Shown here: positions 16,125 to 24,443 of the stretch, one piece after another
Position numbering within the stretch: the stretch's first letter is position 1
Layout of the letters: each line of letters begins with the position of its first letter
Assembly (NCBI RefSeq): GCF_014873535.1
Contig: NZ_JADBEF010000001.1
Span: 1,302,001-1,366,000 of the forward strand
Source of the DNA: Nonomuraea africana
GTDB taxonomy: Bacteria; Actinomycetota; Actinomycetes; Streptosporangiales; Streptosporangiaceae
Reading direction: 5' to 3'
Length of the DNA stretch: 64,000 nt
Notes under the pieces: model-generated
What the model saw: the letters and a program-made list of their open reading frames with translations, nothing else
What the model was told of the DNA's origin: nothing
Database searches by the model: none
Translations under genes and position numbers: made by a program

Positions 16125-16712
16125 TCAGGGGCAGCTGACACCGCTCGACGGGTTGGTGCAGAGGTCGAGGTCCGGTCCTCCGTCGTTGGTGTTGGTGCCG
16201 CTACCGCCGTCGAGGAAGTCGGTGCCGCTGCCGCCCTCCAGGGTGTCGTTGCCGGGTCCGCCGTCGAGGAAGTCGGTGCCGCTGCCGCCCTCCAGGGTGT
16301 CGTTGCCGGTTCCGCCGGACAGCCGGTCGTTGCCCGAGCCGCCCTCCAGGGTGTCGTCGCCGGTTCCGCCGATCATGCTGTCGTTGCCGGTTCCGCCGCA
16401 CAGCAGGTCGTCGCCGCCGCGGCCGTCGATGACATCGCTGCCACCCAAGCCGAAGATCACATCGTTGCCCGGTGTGCCCACGAGGACCTCGGAGCGCTCA
16501 GTGCCCGTCAGGGTGGCTGTGGCCGTGTCGCACGTCGGCGTGGCCACCAGGGTCAGCCCGTCGGTTGGGATGTCGGCCCAGCCGTTGCCGCCCGGAACGT
16601 CCGCTCCGGCCGGTAGCGCGCTTCCGCCCATGGCCATCATCACGGTGGCCACCGCCAGGACGGCCGCCGCCCCCGCGGCTCGACGACTCTTCCGTCCGTT
16701 GTAGATCTCCAC
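16125..16712 (-). CDS. Secreted RTX calcium-binding repeat protein
   Basis: A 195-residue exported protein. GTG 16712 (VEIYNGRKSRRAAG) is chosen for the GGAG 7 nt upstream; a basic N-terminus, hydrophobic core and PAGADV form the signal peptide. Residues about 70-180 are almost only RTX nonapeptides GGxGxDxLx (for example GGTGNDTLEGGSGTDFLDGG), which form a calcium-stabilised parallel beta-roll outside the cell. Two Cys near each end of the mature part may form disulfides. No catalytic domain is present, so it is probably a structural or matrix protein. The coding sequence contains a perfect 52-bp duplication. Confidence 0.82.
   Translation of the reverse strand: MEIYNGRKSRRAAGAAAVLAVATVMMAMGGSALPAGADVPGGNGWADIPTDGLTLVATPTCDTATATLTGTERSEVLVGTPGNDVIFGLGGSDVIDGRGGDDLLCGGTGNDSMIGGTGDDTLEGGSGNDRLSGGTGNDTLEGGSGTDFLDGGPGNDTLEGGSGTDFLDGGSGTNTNDGGPDLDLCTNPSSGVSCP
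16204..16309. repeat. Perfect 52-bp direct repeat inside the RTX gene
   Basis: Bases 16204-16255 and 16258-16309 are identical over 52 bp at a 54-bp offset, i.e. 18 codons or two RTX nonapeptides. Neighbouring units are more diverged, so this is a recent in-frame duplication. Confidence 0.85.
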
Positions 16713-16852
16713 TGATTTGCTCCTTGCGTCTGGATGCGCGTACGCACGCAGGCATCCCCCAGGCCATGTCTCAAAGACCCCAAACGTTTTCTTGCATCTC
16801 ATCAACACCAAGAACATCGCGTGTACCCTGAAGTGCGGAAACACCACCCACG

Positions 16853-16865
16853 TAGGCTGTGAGAG
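16853..16865 (+). promoter_or_regulatory. Leaderless promoter of the serine-hydrolase gene
   Basis: TAGGCT at 16853-16858 is followed by 7 nt and the GTG at 16866, without a Shine-Dalgarno sequence. The 153-bp gap 16713-16865 also carries the divergent RTX promoter, which was not resolved. Confidence 0.65.
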
Positions 16866-18569
16866 GTGACACGCAGGCGATGGTGCTGGGTGGCCGCGGG
16901 GGCGTTGCTGGTCACCGCGTGCGGCGCCGGCGACATGGTGACGACGACCGGTCGGATCGGCCCGTGGCCCACCGGCGCAAGCCCCGCGGCCGGCCCGCCG
17001 ACGAAACCGGCGACCCCGACGAAACCCGCGACGCCGGGGACACCGCCCACACCGACGGCTCCTGGGGCGACGCTGTCGGCGGCGCCGCCGGCCCAGGCGC
17101 CGCCCTCGCTCACCCGCGCCCAGATCGACGGCGCCGTCGCCCGGCTCGACGGGGTCGTCCGCGACACGATGGCCAAGACCGGCGTGCCCGGCCTGTCGGT
17201 CGCCGTCGTCCACCGGGACCGTACGTTGTTCCTGAAGGGCTACGGTGTACGGCGCGTGGGCGACCCGCGGCCCGTCGGCCCCGACACCGTCTTCCAGCTC
17301 GCCTCACTCTCCAAGCCCCTGGCCTCGACCGTGGTCGCGGGTGTCGTGGGCGAGAAGACCGTCGCCTGGGACGACCCCGTGGTGGAGCACGACCCGGGCT
17401 TCGCGCTCAAGGACCCGTGGGTGAGCGGGCACGTCACCCTGGCCGACCTGTTCGCCCACCGCAGCGGGCTGCCCGACCACGCGGGCGACCTGCTCGAAGA
17501 CCTCGGATACGGCAGGCCGTACATCGTCAGGCACCTGCGCCGCGAGCCGCTGGGGCCCTTCCGCGCGAGCTACGCGTACACCAACTTCGGGCTCACGGCG
17601 GCGGCGGAGGCGGTGGCGAAGGCCCGCGGCGTCACCTGGGAGGACCTGTCGGCCCAGGTGCTGTACCGGCCGCTGGGCATGACGTCCACCAGCTCGCTCT
17701 TCTCCGACTACGCCAAGGCGTCCGACCGGGCCGTCCTCCACGTCAAGGCGGACGGCCGCTGGGAGGCCAGGTACACCCGCGATCCCCAGGCGCAGGCCCC
17801 GGCGGGCGGCGCCAGCTCCACGGCCCGCGACCTGGTCTCCTGGATGCGGCTGCAGCTCGCCAACGGGAGGTTCGACGGCAGGACGGTCATCGATCCGGCC
17901 GCCCTCGGCCAGACCCACCTGCCGCAGATCGTCTCCGTCCCGCCCCGGGCACCGTACGGCGAGGCGGGCTTCTACGGGCTCGGCTGGAACGTGAACGACG
18001 ACGAGCGGGGACGGCTGAGGCTCAGCCACTCGGGCGCGTTCGACCTGGGTGCGGCCACCGCGGTGACGCTGCTGCCGACCGAGGGGCTCGGCATCGTGGT
18101 CCTCACCAACGGCGAACCCGTGGGCGTGCCGGAAACCGTGTCCGCGGCCTTCTTCGACATCGCCGAGCACGGCAGGCAGACGGTCGACTGGCTCAAGCTC
18201 ATCGGCGACGCGTTCGCGACCATGGAGGAGGGCGGCCGCTCGGCGATCGACTACGCCGAGCCGCCCGCGGATGTCAGGCAGGCGCGTCCGGTCGAGGCCT
18301 ACGTGGGAACGTACGACAACTCCTACTACGGGCCGATGCGGGTGACCGCCGGTCCGGACGGCGGGTTGGTGATGCGCCTCGGCCCCAGGGACATGGCGTT
18401 CCCGCTGCGCCACTACGACGGCGACACGTTCAGCTACGTCACGCGGGGGGAGAACGCGGTGGGCCTGTCCGGCGTCCGGTTCACCGTGCGGGAGGCGCGG
18501 CGGGCCACCGCGGTGACCGTCGAGCACCTCAACCAGAACAGCCTCGGCACCTTCACCCGCCGCCCCTGA
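16866..18569 (+). CDS. Serine-hydrolase lipoprotein (class C beta-lactamase/PBP-like)
   Basis: A 567-residue lipoprotein (lipobox VTAC, Cys19) with a Thr/Pro-rich linker (residues about 35-80), so the enzyme sits outside the membrane on a tether. The beta-lactamase-like domain shows SxxK (Ser147-Leu-Ser-Lys150), Tyr238-Thr-Asn240 and His388-Ser-Gly390 as the third motif. A C-terminal domain of about 100 residues (YVGTYDNSYYGPMRVT...) resembles DUF3471. Such proteins are D-aminopeptidases, DD-peptidases or esterases; true beta-lactam resistance is not implied. It is monocistronic with a downstream hairpin at 18724-18746. Confidence 0.9.
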   Translation: MTRRRWCWVAAGALLVTACGAGDMVTTTGRIGPWPTGASPAAGPPTKPATPTKPATPGTPPTPTAPGATLSAAPPAQAPPSLTRAQIDGAVARLDGVVRDTMAKTGVPGLSVAVVHRDRTLFLKGYGVRRVGDPRPVGPDTVFQLASLSKPLASTVVAGVVGEKTVAWDDPVVEHDPGFALKDPWVSGHVTLADLFAHRSGLPDHAGDLLEDLGYGRPYIVRHLRREPLGPFRASYAYTNFGLTAAAEAVAKARGVTWEDLSAQVLYRPLGMTSTSSLFSDYAKASDRAVLHVKADGRWEARYTRDPQAQAPAGGASSTARDLVSWMRLQLANGRFDGRTVIDPAALGQTHLPQIVSVPPRAPYGEAGFYGLGWNVNDDERGRLRLSHSGAFDLGAATAVTLLPTEGLGIVVLTNGEPVGVPETVSAAFFDIAEHGRQTVDWLKLIGDAFATMEEGGRSAIDYAEPPADVRQARPVEAYVGTYDNSYYGPMRVTAGPDGGLVMRLGPRDMAFPLRHYDGDTFSYVTRGENAVGLSGVRFTVREARRATAVTVEHLNQNSLGTFTRRP

Positions 18570-18723
18570 ACCCCGCAGTCCCTGGACCTGTGACCGCTGA
18601 ACTCCCGCCGCTGATCCCTGGCCTCGTCTTCTGGGCCCCGGCTCCTGAAACCCTGGCTCCTCAGCCCCTGAACCCCCGGCCGGTTGGCGTGCTGTGGGGA
18701 AACGCCGGGAAGGCGGCGTTGGA

Positions 18724-18746
18724 GGGCGGTCCGCGCAGGACCGCCC
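18724..18746. terminator. Hairpin terminator
   Basis: GGGCGGTCC (18724-18732) pairs with GGACCGCCC (18738-18746) around GCGCA. It lies between the convergent serine-hydrolase and EEP genes and probably serves both. Confidence 0.7.
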
Positions 18747-18768
18747 CTGCGGCATCTGTCCCGTCGAG

Positions 18769-19743
18769 TCACGGAAGGCGTAGTTCGGCGAAGACAGCGC
18801 GGTGGTCGGTGCGGGGGACGTCGCGCACCTCCACCCGGGCCACCCCCACCCGCCGATCCGCCAGCACGTGGTCGATGGTGACCAGCGGCGGAAGCAGCCG
18901 CCCGTGCGGCCAGGTAGGCGTCAGCCCCACGCCCGCCGCCTCCGCGGCGTCGACGTACCCCTTGGCCAGCAGGTCCCGCATCGCCCGGTGGTCGAGGCTG
19001 GCGTTGAAGTCCCCGGCCAGCACGCGCACCACGTCGGGGGACGGCGGCGGCATCGCCGCCAGCGACGCGTTCCATTCGGCCGCCATCGACCCCAGCGGCG
19101 GGTTCGGGTGAATCGCCACCACCTGTGCCTGGACGCCCGAAGGCAGCGTCACGGTGGCCGCGGGCATGTTGTGCCCGATCGGGGTGAACAGCCCTTTCAG
19201 CTCGGTCAGCGGATGCTTGGCGAACAGCCCGCTGCCCGTCGCGCCCCTCGCGGGTTGCAGCACCCTGTGCGGCATGAGCGTGTCCAGCCCCGCCGCGTCG
19301 AGCCGCCTGACCGTCTCGGGTCCCAGCTCAAGGGCGCTGAACACGTCCGGGTCGAGCTCGCGTACCAGCGAGACCACCGCCTGCGCGTCCGCCCTGGAGA
19401 ACAGGTTGATCGACAGCACCTTCAGCACCGGCCCCCGCGCGGTCGGCGGCTCGGCGAAGGCGCGCGGCAGCACGGCCGCGGCCAGCGCCACGCACGCCGC
19501 CAGCGCCAGGACGGCGGCGGCCCTCCTGCGGAGGGCCAGGGTCACCGCCGCGACCGCGCCGGCCACCAGCGCGTACGGCGTGAGCGTCATCAACTGGGTC
19601 AGGAACGATCCATGTTCGAGCCCGAAGACCCTGACCACGGCCCAGGCGGCGAACACCGCCGCCACCAGCCACGACATCCGCCGTCTGCGCGCCCGGCGCG
19701 TCGTCGGCCCGGTCACCCGCTGACTCTTCTCGGTGGCGATCAC
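18769..19743 (-). CDS. Membrane-anchored endonuclease/exonuclease/phosphatase (EEP) family protein
   Basis: A 324-residue protein, GTG start at 19743 with AAGGGG upstream. Residues about 23-95 contain three hydrophobic segments. Residues about 105-324 are the extracytoplasmic EEP domain with VLSINLF (Asn), ALELGPE (Glu metal ligand), IHPNPP, LAGDFNAS (Asp/Asn), TIDHVLA and the catalytic C-terminal DHRAVFAEL. The three-helix plus EEP layout is common in actinobacteria and is usually of unknown substrate (phosphodiester or lipid phosphate). Confidence 0.88.
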   Translation of the reverse strand: MIATEKSQRVTGPTTRRARRRRMSWLVAAVFAAWAVVRVFGLEHGSFLTQLMTLTPYALVAGAVAAVTLALRRRAAAVLALAACVALAAAVLPRAFAEPPTARGPVLKVLSINLFSRADAQAVVSLVRELDPDVFSALELGPETVRRLDAAGLDTLMPHRVLQPARGATGSGLFAKHPLTELKGLFTPIGHNMPAATVTLPSGVQAQVVAIHPNPPLGSMAAEWNASLAAMPPPSPDVVRVLAGDFNASLDHRAMRDLLAKGYVDAAEAAGVGLTPTWPHGRLLPPLVTIDHVLADRRVGVARVEVRDVPRTDHRAVFAELRLP

Positions 19744-19835
19744 GCGAACCCCTTGCGTCGGCTTGTCCAGGGGACAGGCTGGGGGACGGAAATGAAAGGC
19801 GGATGAACCGCCGCGCGAGGGGAACGCTCAACCCC

Positions 19836-20630
19836 ATGCACATCGATCTCGCGGGGAAGACCGCCCTGGTCACCGGCTCGACGCAGGGGATCGGGGCGGC
19901 GATCGCGACGGGCCTGGCCAGGTCGGGCGCGCACGTCGCGGTCAACGGCAGGAGCCAGGCCTCCGTCGAGGCGAGCGCGGACCGGCTGCGCGGCGAGGTG
20001 GACGGCGCGCGCGTCACCCCCGTCGCGGCGGACCTGTCGACCGAGGACGGCGCCGCCAGGGTCGTGGACCTGCTGCCCGAGGTGGACATCCTGGTGAACA
20101 ACCTCGGCATCTTCGGCGCCAAGCCGGCGCTGGAGATCACCGACGCGGAGTGGCGCAGGTACTTCGAGGTGAACGTGCTGGCCGCCGTCCGGCTCACCCG
20201 CGCCTACCTGCCCGGGATGATGGCCAGGTCCTGGGGACGCGTGCAGTACATCGCCAGCGACTCGGCGGTGGTCACGCCCGCCGAGATGATCCATTACGGC
20301 ATGTCGAAGACCGCCCTGCTCGCCGTGTCCCGCGGATTCGCCAAGGAGGCGGCGGGCACGGGCGTCACCGTCAACTCGGTGATCGCCGGCCCGACCCACA
20401 CGGGCGGCGTGGAGGACTTCGTGTACGAGCTGGTCGACAGGGCGCTGCCGTGGGAGGAGGCGCAGCGTGAGTTCATGCGCAGGCACCGGCCCCAGTCACT
20501 GCTGCAGCGCCTGATCGAGCCCGAGGAGATCGCGCACATGGTCGTCTACCTCAGCTCGCCGTACGCCTCGGGCACCACGGGCGGGGCGCTCCGCGTGGAC
20601 GGCGGCTACGTGGACGCCATCCTGCCCTGA
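19836..20630 (+). CDS. SDR-family NAD(P)-dependent oxidoreductase
   Basis: A 264-residue classical short-chain dehydrogenase. ATG 19836 (MHIDLAGKTALVTG) is the family-typical start; ATG 19803 would add 11 basic residues. Cofactor motif TGSTQGIG, NNLG in place of NNAG, and the Ser141-Tyr154-Lys158 catalytic triad are intact. GGALRVDGGYV closes the fold. The long segment between the catalytic Lys and the C-terminus (YELVDRALPWEEAQREFMRRHRP) is the substrate lid. Substrate unknown. It stands alone. Confidence 0.92.
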   Translation: MHIDLAGKTALVTGSTQGIGAAIATGLARSGAHVAVNGRSQASVEASADRLRGEVDGARVTPVAADLSTEDGAARVVDLLPEVDILVNNLGIFGAKPALEITDAEWRRYFEVNVLAAVRLTRAYLPGMMARSWGRVQYIASDSAVVTPAEMIHYGMSKTALLAVSRGFAKEAAGTGVTVNSVIAGPTHTGGVEDFVYELVDRALPWEEAQREFMRRHRPQSLLQRLIEPEEIAHMVVYLSSPYASGTTGGALRVDGGYVDAILP

Positions 20631-20913
20631 CCGGACGCGGAGTTCGGATCGCCACTGCCGGGGTCGGCCACACAGGCACTTGGGAGGGTCTTCGCGTCGC
20701 CGTTGCCTCCCCTCCCTGTTCCCGCGGCCATCCTGAAGACGTCGGGAGAAAGGGGACTGCTCAGACGGGGCGACCGCCCTCCGGATCCGGTCACAGACAT
20801 CGGGGGACCGTTCACCTGAACACCATTCGTTCGTCACCGGCCCTGGTGGTGGCAGGGGGCCTTCCTGCGCTGTGGAGGGCCCGGTCCGGGGGTGGCGGGT
20901 CGTGCTCGTCGGG
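20631..20913. other. Intergenic region
   Basis: 283 bp between convergent SDR and agmatine-deiminase genes. No convincing reading frame, repeat or strong hairpin was found. Confidence 0.6.
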
Positions 20914-21951
20914 CTAGCGGGAGGTGCGGGAGACGGCTGGTTGCTGCTGGGTGATGCAGTGGATGCCGCCGCCGCCGGCGAAGATCTCCCTCGCGTCCAC
21001 CAGCTCGACCGTGCGGGCGGGGAAGAGCTTGGCGAACAGCGCGGCGGCCTCCTCGTCGCGCGGGTCGTCGAAGGCGCACAGCACGACCGCGTCGTTGGCC
21101 AGGTAGTGGTTGATGTAGGAGTAGTCGACCGGCTCGCCGTCCACCTCGGTGACCGTGGGCGCGGGCACCTCGATGACCTCCAGCGCCCGCCCCCTCGCGT
21201 CGGTGAACGAGCGCAGCAGGGCGATGTTCTCCAGGCAGACCTCGTGGTCGGGGTGGGAGGGGTCGGGCTGGCTGTGGGCGACGACCAGGCCGGGGCGGAC
21301 GAAGGCGGCGAAGACGTCGATGTGGCCGCGCGTGCCGTACGGGCCGTAGTCGGCGGTGAGGCCGCGCGGCATCCACAGGCACTTCTCGGCGCCGATGAAG
21401 CCCCGCAGCTCGGCCTCCACCTGCTCGCGGGTCCAGCCGGGGTTGCGGAACGGGTCGAGCTGGACGGTCTCCGTCAGCAGCACCGTGCCCTCGCCGTCCA
21501 CGTGGATGCCGCCGCCCTCGTTGACCAGCGCCGAGCTGTACGGCGTCGCCCCCGCCAGCTCCGAGACGATCGCGCCCACCTTGGAGTCGTTCGCCCAGCG
21601 GGCGAAGCTCTGCTGGCCCCAGCCGTTGAAGACCCAGTTCGCCGTCGCGAGGCCGCCCCTGCCGTCCACGAGGAAGGTGGGGCCGCTGTCGCGCAGCCAC
21701 GCGTCGTCGAGTGGCTGCTCGACCACGGTGATGCCGGGGTCGAGGTAGGAGCGGGCGTCGGCGCTCTCACCGGTGTTGGCGATCATCACGACCGGCTCGT
21801 ACCGGGCGATCGTGTTGGCCACCTGGCCCCACGTCCTGCGTGCGGCCTCGAGGTCGGTGAAGGTCGGGTTGGGGGTGGGGAAGGCCATCCACGTGCGGGA
21901 ATGCGGCTCCCACTCCGCCGGCATGCGGAAACCGTGGTCTGCGGGGGTCAT
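20914..21951 (-). CDS. aguA: Agmatine deiminase family protein
   Basis: A 345-residue guanidino-modifying enzyme that converts agmatine to N-carbamoylputrescine and ammonia in the cytoplasm. ATG 21951 has GGAG 6 nt upstream. Motifs in order: EWEPHSRTWMAFP, DDAWLRDSGPTF (substrate Asp), NEGGGIHVDGEGTVL, RGHIDVFAAFVRPG (His/Asp), and GGGIHCITQQQP with the nucleophilic Cys near residue 333. It is the last gene of a ureAB-ureC-aguA operon (52-nt gap after ureC), which points to nitrogen recovery from guanidino compounds and urea. Confidence 0.93.
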   Translation of the reverse strand: MTPADHGFRMPAEWEPHSRTWMAFPTPNPTFTDLEAARRTWGQVANTIARYEPVVMIANTGESADARSYLDPGITVVEQPLDDAWLRDSGPTFLVDGRGGLATANWVFNGWGQQSFARWANDSKVGAIVSELAGATPYSSALVNEGGGIHVDGEGTVLLTETVQLDPFRNPGWTREQVEAELRGFIGAEKCLWMPRGLTADYGPYGTRGHIDVFAAFVRPGLVVAHSQPDPSHPDHEVCLENIALLRSFTDARGRALEVIEVPAPTVTEVDGEPVDYSYINHYLANDAVVLCAFDDPRDEEAAALFAKLFPARTVELVDAREIFAGGGGIHCITQQQPAVSRTSR

Positions 21952-22003
21952 GAAAGGCTCCTAGCGGGAACCGCGAAGCGCGGGTGTCGTGAAGGTTGGC
22001 GGG

Positions 22004-23638
22004 TCAGAGGAAGTACAGGCGGCTCAGCGGCACCGACGAGACGGGCTCGGCGCCGATCGGCCGGTCGTCGAGCGTCACCTGGCCGGTGCGCGGGTCCACC
22101 CGCACCTGGCCGAGGCGGTCGTTGCGCACCAGCGAGGCGGGGCCGATCCCGCGCGTCCCGCGCACGGGCACCTGGCGGCGTCTGGTCGGCAGGGCCTGGG
22201 AGACACCGCTCACGAAGGCGAGCGAGAGCTCGGCGGGGGTGGCGCCGTGGCCGCCGAACTGCGGGCCGTACACCAGGGGCTGGCAGCCGTCGGTCGAGGC
22301 GTTCGGGTCGCCGGTGACGCCCCAGGCAGGGAAGCCCGCCTTGAGCACCAGCCACGGCTTGGCGCCGAACGAGGCGGGATCCCACAGCACGATGTCGGCC
22401 AGCTTGCCGACCTCGATCGAGCCGACCTCGTGCGAGAGGCCGTGCGCGATCGCCGGGTTGATGGTCAGCTTGGCGATGTAGCGCAGCACCCGTGCGTTGT
22501 CGGGCCCCTCGATGGCGAACCGGGACGCCAGCTGGAAGGTGCGCCTGAAGGTCTCGCCTGCCCGGCCCATGCCCTGCGCGTCGGAGGAGGTGATGCCGAT
22601 GACGCCGAGGTCGTGCAGCACGTTCTCGGCGCCCATCGTGCCGGCCCTGATCCGGTCGCGGGCGATCACCTGGTCGCTGGGCAGGTCGGGCTTGAGCCCG
22701 TGCGCCGCGACGATCATGTCGTAGTGCTCGCCGAGCGCGTCGCGGCCGAACGGCAGCGTCGGGTTGGTGGAGGAGCCGATGACGTTGGGGACGCCGGCCA
22801 TGCGCAGCACGTTCGGCACGTGGCCGCCGCCGCAGCCCTCGATGTGGAAGGCGTGGATGGTCCTGCCCTCGAGGACGGCGAGCGTGTCCTCCACCGACAG
22901 GCACTCGTTGAGCCCGTCGGTGTGCAGGGCCACCTGGACGTCGTGCTCCTCGGCCACCCGCAGCGCGGTGTCGAGGGCCCTGGTGTGGGCCCCCATGTCC
23001 TCGTGCACCTTGAACCCGCACGCGCCGCCCTCGACCAGCGCCTCCACCAGCGGGTCCGGCGCCGACGACGAGCCGCGCGCCAGGAAGCCGATGTTGACGG
23101 GCCAGTCGTCGAAGGCGGCGAAGGCGTTGCGCAGCGCCCACGGCGAGTTCACGCCCACGCCCCACACGGGCCCGAACTCCTGGCCGATGATCGTGGTCAC
23201 GCCGGAGGTCAGCGACGCCTCCATGATGCGCGGCGACATCAGGTGGACGTGCGTGTCGATGGCGCCGGCCGTGGCGATCAGCCCCTCGCCGGAGACGATC
23301 GTGGTGCCGGTGCCGACCACCACGTCCACGCCGTCGAGCGTGTCGGGGTTGCCGGCGCGGCCGATCGCGTGGATGCGCCCCTCGCGCACCCCGATCGAGA
23401 CCTTCCTGATGCCCAGCATCGCGTCGATCACCAGCACGTTGCTGATCACCAGGTCGCAGGTCTCGCGGATGGAGGCGGCCTTCAGGTGCAGGCCGTCGCG
23501 GGCGGTCTTGGCGAACCCGGCGAGGAACTCCTCGCCCGGCTGCTGCGAGTCGTGCTCCACCTCGACGACCAGGCCCGTGTCGCCGAGCCGTACCAGGTCG
23601 CCCTGACGAGGTCCGTGCACCCCGATGTAGTCGTGCAC
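22004..23638 (-). CDS. ureC: Urease alpha subunit, divergent
   Basis: A 544-residue catalytic subunit (about 567 in the classical enzyme), GTG 23638 placed directly after the ureAB stop. All nickel ligands align with the Klebsiella enzyme at a constant offset of 7: His130 and His132 (DTHVHL), carbamylated Lys210 (GFKVHED), His239 (ALHTDGLNE), His265 (HAFHIEGCGGGH), Asp353 (TSSDAQ). In the mobile flap the classical VCHHL is AAHGL: Ala312 replaces Cys319, while the catalytic flap His (His313) is kept. An active but flap-modified urease is therefore expected. No ureDEFG accessory genes are nearby, so maturation would depend on a second locus or differ. Confidence 0.93.
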   Translation of the reverse strand: MHDYIGVHGPRQGDLVRLGDTGLVVEVEHDSQQPGEEFLAGFAKTARDGLHLKAASIRETCDLVISNVLVIDAMLGIRKVSIGVREGRIHAIGRAGNPDTLDGVDVVVGTGTTIVSGEGLIATAGAIDTHVHLMSPRIMEASLTSGVTTIIGQEFGPVWGVGVNSPWALRNAFAAFDDWPVNIGFLARGSSSAPDPLVEALVEGGACGFKVHEDMGAHTRALDTALRVAEEHDVQVALHTDGLNECLSVEDTLAVLEGRTIHAFHIEGCGGGHVPNVLRMAGVPNVIGSSTNPTLPFGRDALGEHYDMIVAAHGLKPDLPSDQVIARDRIRAGTMGAENVLHDLGVIGITSSDAQGMGRAGETFRRTFQLASRFAIEGPDNARVLRYIAKLTINPAIAHGLSHEVGSIEVGKLADIVLWDPASFGAKPWLVLKAGFPAWGVTGDPNASTDGCQPLVYGPQFGGHGATPAELSLAFVSGVSQALPTRRRQVPVRGTRGIGPASLVRNDRLGQVRVDPRTGQVTLDDRPIGAEPVSSVPLSRLYFL

Positions 23639-24316
23639 CTACGCCCCCTCGTATCCGCAGGCGCGCGCCCTGCGCAGCGCCTCGTCCTTCGCGCCGGGCG
23701 CGTCCAGCGGCCCGTCCACGAGTCCCGCGAAACCGATCACGGTACGGCCGCCGCCGATCGGCGCCAGCTCCACCTCCACCGTGGCCCCGGGGTCGAAGCG
23801 CACCGTGGCGCCCGCCGGGATGTTGAGGCGCATGCCGTACGCCTCCGCGCGGGGGAAGCGCAGCCGCGGATTGGACTCGAAGAAGTGGAAGTGCGAGGTG
23901 ACGGAGACCGGCACCCGCGCGGTGTTCAGCACCCGCAGCCGCACCGAGCCGGGCGGCGGCGTCCAGTCGCCCGCCGACACGACGGCGCCCGGGGCGGCGT
24001 CGCCCATGGAGCCGCCGCCGAACGGGTCGGTGACGACCGCGAGCCGGCTCCCGTCGTCGAACACCGCCTCGACCGTCACCTGGGTCACGATGTCGGCGAC
24101 TCCAGGCAGCACGTCCTCGGGGCCGAGCACCTGGCGTCCGGCCGCGATGGCCTCGGCCAGCCTCGCTCCGTCCCGCGCGGCCTCGCACACGGCGTCGGCG
24201 ATCAGCGCGGTGGCCTCTGGCACGTTCAGGCGCAGCCCGCGGGCCCGCCTGGCGCGGGCCAGCTCGGCGGTGGTGAAGAGCAGGAGTCTGTCCCGCTCGG
24301 TCGGCGTCAAGCGCAT
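23639..24316 (-). CDS. ureAB: Fused urease gamma-beta subunit
   Basis: A 225-residue fusion. ATG 24316 has GGAGG 8 nt upstream; an extension to 24337 is unlikely. Residues 1-100 are UreA (MRLTPTERDRLLLFTTAELARARRARG; LNVPEATALIADAVCEAARDG; VLPGVADIVTQVTVEAVF). Residues about 115-225 are UreB (LRVLNTARVPVSVTSHFHFFESNPRLRF; GMRLNIPAGATVRFDPG; GFAGLVDG). Such fusions occur in Helicobacter and some actinomycetes. The stop and the ureC start touch, so translation is coupled. Confidence 0.93.
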   Translation of the reverse strand: MRLTPTERDRLLLFTTAELARARRARGLRLNVPEATALIADAVCEAARDGARLAEAIAAGRQVLGPEDVLPGVADIVTQVTVEAVFDDGSRLAVVTDPFGGGSMGDAAPGAVVSAGDWTPPPGSVRLRVLNTARVPVSVTSHFHFFESNPRLRFPRAEAYGMRLNIPAGATVRFDPGATVEVELAPIGGGRTVIGFAGLVDGPLDAPGAKDEALRRARACGYEGA

Positions 24317-24377
24317 CGGTGACCTCCTCAACGGCACCAGTGGAACATCCGCAGGTAGGAACCGCTGACGCGGGTGA

Positions 24378-24406
24378 CCGTATCGTCATACAGGTTCTTC
24401 GTACAA
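24378..24406 (-). promoter_or_regulatory. Promoter of the urease-agmatine deiminase operon
   Basis: On the minus strand: -35 TTGTAC (24406-24401), 17-nt spacer, -10 TACGGT (24383-24378), giving a leader of about 55 nt before the ureAB ATG. It shares the intergenic space with the divergent leaderless gene at 24444. Confidence 0.65.
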
Positions 24407-24431
24407 GCTGTTGGGAAAGGATCTACGGGCG

Positions 24432-24443
24432 TAGCGTGGCTGT
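24432..24443 (+). promoter_or_regulatory. Leaderless promoter
   Basis: TAGCGT at 24432-24437, six nucleotides, then ATG 24444, without a Shine-Dalgarno sequence. Confidence 0.65.

Noticed and set aside
16866..18569. Serine-hydrolase gene as a beta-lactam resistance gene
   Set aside because: SxxK, YxN and HxG motifs are shared by many esterases and peptidases; lipoprotein tether and DUF3471-like tail favour a cell-wall or peptide hydrolase.
24378..24390. TACGGTCA near the urease promoter as a seventh island operator
   Set aside because: Only one half-site is present; the other arm (GACCGTAA) is absent.
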